Shown: positions 60,777 to 64,000 of the stretch, in pieces | How positions within the stretch are numbered: position 1 is the stretch's first letter | Layout of the letters: every line of letters starts with the position of its first letter | Source of the DNA: Capnocytophaga ochracea DSM 7271 | Lineage (GTDB): Bacteria > Bacteroidota > Bacteroidia > Flavobacteriales > Flavobacteriaceae | Reading direction: 5' to 3' | DNA: 64,000 nt | Assembly: GCF_000023285.1 (NCBI RefSeq) | Contig: NC_013162.1 | Location: forward strand, 970,501-1,034,500 | Made by a program: the position numbers and the translations under genes | The notes under the pieces: model-generated | What the model saw: the letters and a program-made list of their open reading frames with translations, nothing else | Database searches by the model: none | Told to the model about the DNA's origin: nothing

Positions 60777-61283
60777 ATGGCAAAATTACAACAAATGAAT
60801 GAGATGACCAAACAAAATAGCCAAATTCTTCTAATTGACGGCTATGTAACAATGAATGGCAAGCGCTATGATGAGTGCGTGCCATTTGAAAGAGAGGCGT
60901 TTAATGAGGCGCTCGGACAAGAACTACACCCAGATACTGCGAGGGTGAGTGATATAACCTTCAATAAGATTATTGAGCAATTGCAATCAGACCCCAACGG
61001 CAACAATGAGCAATGGGGGTTGTGCTACAAAGACAACTATTACGATTTTATCCTGTACGCTGACGCAAGAGGTACTTATAGCGAGAGTAGCAGAAGAGTA
61101 AATGGTGAATGGTTACCTATTGAGTTTACAGATGAACAATGGGCAGAAATTGAAGGCTTATTAGATGTTGAAGGGCAAGTGCAAGAGATGTTAGCAGAAA
61201 GGCGATATAGAGAGGAGATAGCAGAAGAAGAGCGAATGCCTGAGCTTGCCGATTACAACGGTTATGGTTTCTTAACAGTTTAA
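60777..61283 (+). CDS. Hypothetical early protein, 168 residues
   Basis: A soluble protein with acidic character, including VTMNGKRYDECVPFEREAF, DTARVSDITFNKIIEQLQ and a very acidic C-terminal helix (MLAERRYREEIAEEERMPEL). No catalytic motif is visible. It is in the early operon, 56 bases after the HTH gene. Confidence 0.65.
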   Translation: MAKLQQMNEMTKQNSQILLIDGYVTMNGKRYDECVPFEREAFNEALGQELHPDTARVSDITFNKIIEQLQSDPNGNNEQWGLCYKDNYYDFILYADARGTYSESSRRVNGEWLPIEFTDEQWAEIEGLLDVEGQVQEMLAERRYREEIAEEERMPELADYNGYGFLTV

Positions 61284-61295
61284 AATCTTACAGCA

Positions 61296-61595
61296 ATGAA
61301 AAAACAAGTAACAATATTAGAAGTAGGTAAATGCTACCGAGTGAAGTATGAGAATATTAGTTGGTGCATAAGAATTTACGAAAAGATAGTCATTACTGAA
61401 AATCTTACACTATTGTCAGCCATAGAGGTAGGTTATACTTCTATTAATATGAGAAGTTACATATCTGCTAATATCTATCAACAAAATGAAAATAGCAAGT
61501 ATGAAGTGCAAGAGATTAGCAATAGTGAATTTATGCACGAGTTTCGCTCCAAGCGTAATGAGATAAACAAACTGATTAGAAAAATCTCCAATTAA
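61296..61595 (+). CDS. Hypothetical early protein, 99 residues
   Basis: A short protein with an N-terminal beta pattern (TILEVGKCYRVKYENISWCI) and a helical end (EFMHEFRSKRNEINKLIRKI). It follows the previous gene by 12 bases. No family is recognised. A long inverted repeat follows its stop codon. Confidence 0.6.
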   Translation: MKKQVTILEVGKCYRVKYENISWCIRIYEKIVITENLTLLSAIEVGYTSINMRSYISANIYQQNENSKYEVQEISNSEFMHEFRSKRNEINKLIRKISN

Positions 61596-61609
61596 TTCAT
61601 ACACGTAGA

Positions 61610-61667
61610 AAAGTGCCGTGTTTCCTTAAATCTGTACATAATTCATCACGACAACGCACGGCACTTT
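61610..61667. ncRNA. Stem-loop after early operon, possible terminator or small RNA
   Basis: AAAGTGCCGTG (61610-61620) pairs perfectly with CACGGCACTTT (61657-61667) around a 36-base loop. The short T run after the stem is weak for a terminator, and the long loop is unusual, so an RNA structure or protein-binding site is also possible. Confidence 0.45.
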
Positions 61668-61705
61668 CTTTAAGAACAATAATTAACAATTAAATATACA
61701 GAAGA

Positions 61706-62650
61706 ATGAGTTTAATAAAAAAAGCAAATGAGCTTACAATTCAGACTAAAATTAAAGCCCTTATATATGGGCAGGCTGGTACAGGGAAGACTACCCTTGC
61801 GCTATCATCACCAAAGCCGCTACTTTTTGACTTCGACAACGGCGTACACCGTGTGAACTTCGCACACTTGCAAGATGTGGACACTGTACAGATACGCTCT
61901 TATCAGGACTTCTTGGACGTGCTTGCGAATGAAAATCTAACTCCTTATGAAACCTTTGTTATTGATACAGGAGGAAAGATGTTAGACTTTATGGGCGAGT
62001 ATATCATTAAGAATAACCCCAAAATGGGAAAAGCAAATGGTATGCTAACACTACAAGGCTTTGGAGAACGTAAGATGATGTTTTCAGCACTTGTAAAACG
62101 TATTAGCATAATGAACAAGCACGTGGTATTCGTCGCTCATAGGGAAACAAAAACAGAAGGCGACGACACTCGCTACATTCCTCAATTCGGAGGCACAAAC
62201 TATGACAACCTTGTGACAGAGTTAGACCTTGTAGGGTATGTAGAAGCGCAAGGTCGTGAGCGTACTATCACATTTGACCCCACTTCACGCAATGACGGCA
62301 AGAACTCGTGCAATTTGCCTCCGCTCTTTAAGATACCTACCATTATTGATGAGCAGGGCAACCCTACCGCACCTAACGACTTCTTCACAACGCACGTAAT
62401 TGAGGCGTATAATGCGAGATTAGAACAACACCGCAAGGCTAATGAGGCATACCAAAAGCTCATTAAAGAGATTGACGACAATATAGCGGTTATCACAGAT
62501 ATAGACAGCCTCAACGAAACTGCTCAACGAATACAGGAGTGGCAACATATCGGCAACTCTAAGATAGTAGCGGGGCGCAAACTCAATGAGAAAGCGGCGA
62601 CTTTGAATGCAAAATTCAACAAAGAAAGCAAGCAGTATGAAGCAGTATAA
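61706..62650 (+). CDS. Sak4-like RecA-fold ATPase
   Basis: This 314-residue protein has Walker A GQAGTGKTT (22-30) and a Walker B-like FVIDTGG near residue 87, within a RecA-like fold of the AAA_24 type. Phages use such Sak4 proteins with a single-strand-binding partner for recombination and replication. The middle has VFVAHRETKTEGDDTRYIPQFGG (in part) and a C-terminal helical region follows. It overlaps the nuclease gene by 14 bases, and a DUF3127-like SSB-type protein lies just downstream, completing a recombination module. Confidence 0.88.
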   Translation: MSLIKKANELTIQTKIKALIYGQAGTGKTTLALSSPKPLLFDFDNGVHRVNFAHLQDVDTVQIRSYQDFLDVLANENLTPYETFVIDTGGKMLDFMGEYIIKNNPKMGKANGMLTLQGFGERKMMFSALVKRISIMNKHVVFVAHRETKTEGDDTRYIPQFGGTNYDNLVTELDLVGYVEAQGRERTITFDPTSRNDGKNSCNLPPLFKIPTIIDEQGNPTAPNDFFTTHVIEAYNARLEQHRKANEAYQKLIKEIDDNIAVITDIDSLNETAQRIQEWQHIGNSKIVAGRKLNEKAATLNAKFNKESKQYEAV

Positions 62651-63374
62651 TATATATCCTACGTTGTTGGATAGTTTTACCAACTATCTTAATTCATCAG
62701 TAATCTATCAGCAATTTTGGGGCTCATCTGAAGCCCCAACGCTGACAGAGGAAGAGTACGAGCGTCAAGCATTTCAAGAACTCATTAACCGCATTAATAG
62801 AGTGCCTTTTGAGAGTGAAGCTGCTGACAAGGGTACAGCGTTCAATGAGATTATAGACTGCATAGTTGAGGGGCGCAAGAGTACTAAGATAGATATTCAC
62901 AGCGAGGGCGAGGTTATAACAGCGACAATCAATGGCAGGATATTCGTGTTTTCAAAGGAACTTGCTAAGAGCATTGCAACGCCTTTGAAAGAGGAAAACG
63001 CACTTACTCAATATCGAGTTGAGGGTACTATTAGCACTCAATATGGTGAAGTCTTTTTGTATGGATATTTAGACTACTTGCTACCATTCAAGGTGGTAGA
63101 TTTAAAGACAACAGGCAAATACAATGCTTTCAAGTACCGCAACAATTGGCAACACATTGTATATCCTTACTGCTTGAACCAGCAAGGTGTTGAGATAAGT
63201 AATTTTGAATATTTAGTCACCGATTTTAAGAGTGTGTATAAAGAGACTTACGCTTATATGCCTAAGTTAGATATGCCACGATTAAATGAGGTATGCGAGC
63301 GGTTTATTGAGTTTTTGGAGAGCAACCGAGAACTAATTACTGACAAGAAGATTTTTAATGAAAAAACTGCATAA
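62637..63374 (+). CDS. PD-(D/E)XK nuclease, RecB/Cas4-like
   Basis: The start at 62637 is preferred because it gives a short overlap with the ATPase gene. The 245-residue product has the nuclease core Asp146 (YGYLDYLLP), Asp155-x-Lys157 (VVDLKTTGK) and a following WQHIVYPYCL (the QxxxY-like helix with His173). An upstream GTAFNEIIDC helix is also typical of RecB-like nucleases. It likely processes DNA ends for recombination with the Sak4-like ATPase. No Cys cluster for an iron-sulphur site is seen, unlike Cas4. Confidence 0.85.
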   Translation: MKQYNIYPTLLDSFTNYLNSSVIYQQFWGSSEAPTLTEEEYERQAFQELINRINRVPFESEAADKGTAFNEIIDCIVEGRKSTKIDIHSEGEVITATINGRIFVFSKELAKSIATPLKEENALTQYRVEGTISTQYGEVFLYGYLDYLLPFKVVDLKTTGKYNAFKYRNNWQHIVYPYCLNQQGVEISNFEYLVTDFKSVYKETYAYMPKLDMPRLNEVCERFIEFLESNRELITDKKIFNEKTA

Positions 63375-63398
63375 AAGTAGAAGTTTTTATAAACACGA

Positions 63399-63452
63399 AT
63401 GAGTAAAACCAGCAGTCGTGAGGTTTTCGCACCTAAGCTTTTCAAGAAATAG
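63399..63452 (+). CDS. Possible 17-residue peptide
   Basis: ATG to TAG encodes MSKTSSREVFAPKLFKK. It is the only frame of interest between the nuclease and DUF3127-like genes. AGCAGTC at about 63,411 and GACTGCT at about 63,459 could pair, placing the frame in a stem-loop. It could be a tiny gene, a leader, or chance. Confidence 0.25.
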   Translation: MSKTSSREVFAPKLFKK

Positions 63453-63583
63453 TAAGTAGACTGCTACCTCTTATAGATGTGGGAGAGAACCCCTTAAATA
63501 AAATAAAATTTAAAGGTTTTTCTAAAATAGAGAACGGCACAGGTTTTTGGCTTATAAAAACAGTAATTTAATTTAAAAACACT

Positions 63584-64000
63584 ATGGAAATACAAGGACA
63601 AATTAAAGTAATATTTGCTACTGAAACAGTAGGACAAAATGGCTTTCAAAAGCGTGATTTGGTTATCACCACCGATGGGCAATATCCACAAGATATTATC
63701 ATTCAATTTACACAAGGCAATTGCGCATTGTTGGACACCTTACAAGTAGGGCAGAGGGTAAAAGTACACTTTAACCTGCAAGGGCGGGAATGGACAAGCC
63801 CGCAAGGTGAGGTGAAATACTTCAATACAGTATTAGGGTGGAAAATTGAACTCATTCAAACCACGAATGTAGCGCAATCTCAATACCAACAATCTCCCCA
63901 AGGTTACGCACAAGCACCACAGGGATATACACCCCCAGCGCACCCTCCACAACAAGGGCAACCGCAATACCAGCAGGCGCAAATTTTTAACAATATGGGG
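63584..64000 (+). CDS. DUF3127-like SSB-type protein, partial
   Basis: The first 139 codons are in the window and the gene continues past the right edge. The N-terminus MEIQGQIKVIFATETVGQNG and KRDLVITTDGQYPQDIIIQF (split here) matches the DUF3127 pattern, an OB-fold domain used in Bacteroidetes mobile elements in place of SSB. After residue 100 the chain is Gln/Pro-rich (QSPQGYAQAPQGYTPP, HPPQQGQPQYQ), a flexible tail like those of SSB proteins. It follows the Sak4-like and nuclease genes, supporting a recombination or replication module. Confidence 0.82.
   Translation, partial: MEIQGQIKVIFATETVGQNGFQKRDLVITTDGQYPQDIIIQFTQGNCALLDTLQVGQRVKVHFNLQGREWTSPQGEVKYFNTVLGWKIELIQTTNVAQSQYQQSPQGYAQAPQGYTPPAHPPQQGQPQYQQAQIFNNMG

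Noticed and set aside
63375-63583. Retron-like non-coding RNA
   Set aside because: No reverse transcriptase is encoded nearby and the stem-loop lacks the paired a1/a2 layout.

Overview
The window looks like a piece of a Flavobacteriaceae chromosome, most likely Capnocytophaga (inference from gene content and style, not from a database match). The supporting signs are an AT-rich sequence, many short SCSKD-type lipoproteins, a gldK-like gliding/type IX secretion lipoprotein at the left edge, and promoters of the Bacteroidetes type (TTTG or TTG, 18-21 bases, TAnnTTTG) in front of many genes, with few Shine-Dalgarno sequences.

Bases 1-17,000 are host genes read almost entirely leftward: gldK fragment, a prolyl oligopeptidase, two paralogous outer-membrane barrels, aspS, a YafQ-type toxin-antitoxin pair, a lipoprotein, map, pgi, a cytosine-methyltransferase restriction system and an M23 peptidase. 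From 17.5 kb the trend turns rightward: a YD-like secreted protein, a TerB/J-domain protein, a CAP lipoprotein, a TatD-like hydrolase, rpsU and rnr, with the SRP RNA on the opposite strand at 19.3 kb. The rpsU-rnr gap (20,976-21,440) is AT-rich and full of DnaA-box-like 9-mers. Three parS-type palindromes follow at 26.6, 27.8 and 28.3 kb. Together with the strand switch this makes the gap a strong candidate for the chromosomal origin.

Bases 22,000-46,700 hold housekeeping and accessory host genes: LysE exporter, OmpH-like lipoprotein, methyltransferase, WG-repeat lipoprotein, GH65 phosphorylase, a second YafQ module, mutS, a LuxR-type regulator, a phytoene-desaturase/ferredoxin-reductase fusion, GH92 mannosidase, a ketoacyl synthase and a FucP-like sugar transporter. 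Intergenic DNA is rich in dispersed repeats: ACTTTGCCAAAGT palindromes, near-identical promoter modules reused by unrelated genes, 142-bp structured repeats and a ~210-bp element. Two inverted repeat clusters (32.1-32.7 kb and 44.0-44.7 kb) bracket about 11 kb.

From 46,954 to the right edge lies an integrated phage-like element that continues past the window: tyrosine integrase, excisionase-like HTH protein, a protease-scaffold/capsid/portal/connector cassette with two paralogous tube-like proteins, a lysis cassette (holin-like protein, GH73 endolysin, unimolecular-spanin-like lipoprotein) with a 51-residue Acb2/Tad1-like gene inside it, an S24 repressor with a divergent promoter, and an early operon with a Sak4-like ATPase, a PD-(D/E)XK nuclease and a DUF3127-like protein. 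No terminase, tape measure or recognisable tail assembly genes are in the visible part. The element may be a capsid-forming satellite, or a phage whose other modules lie outside the window. The host repeat families were not seen inside it.
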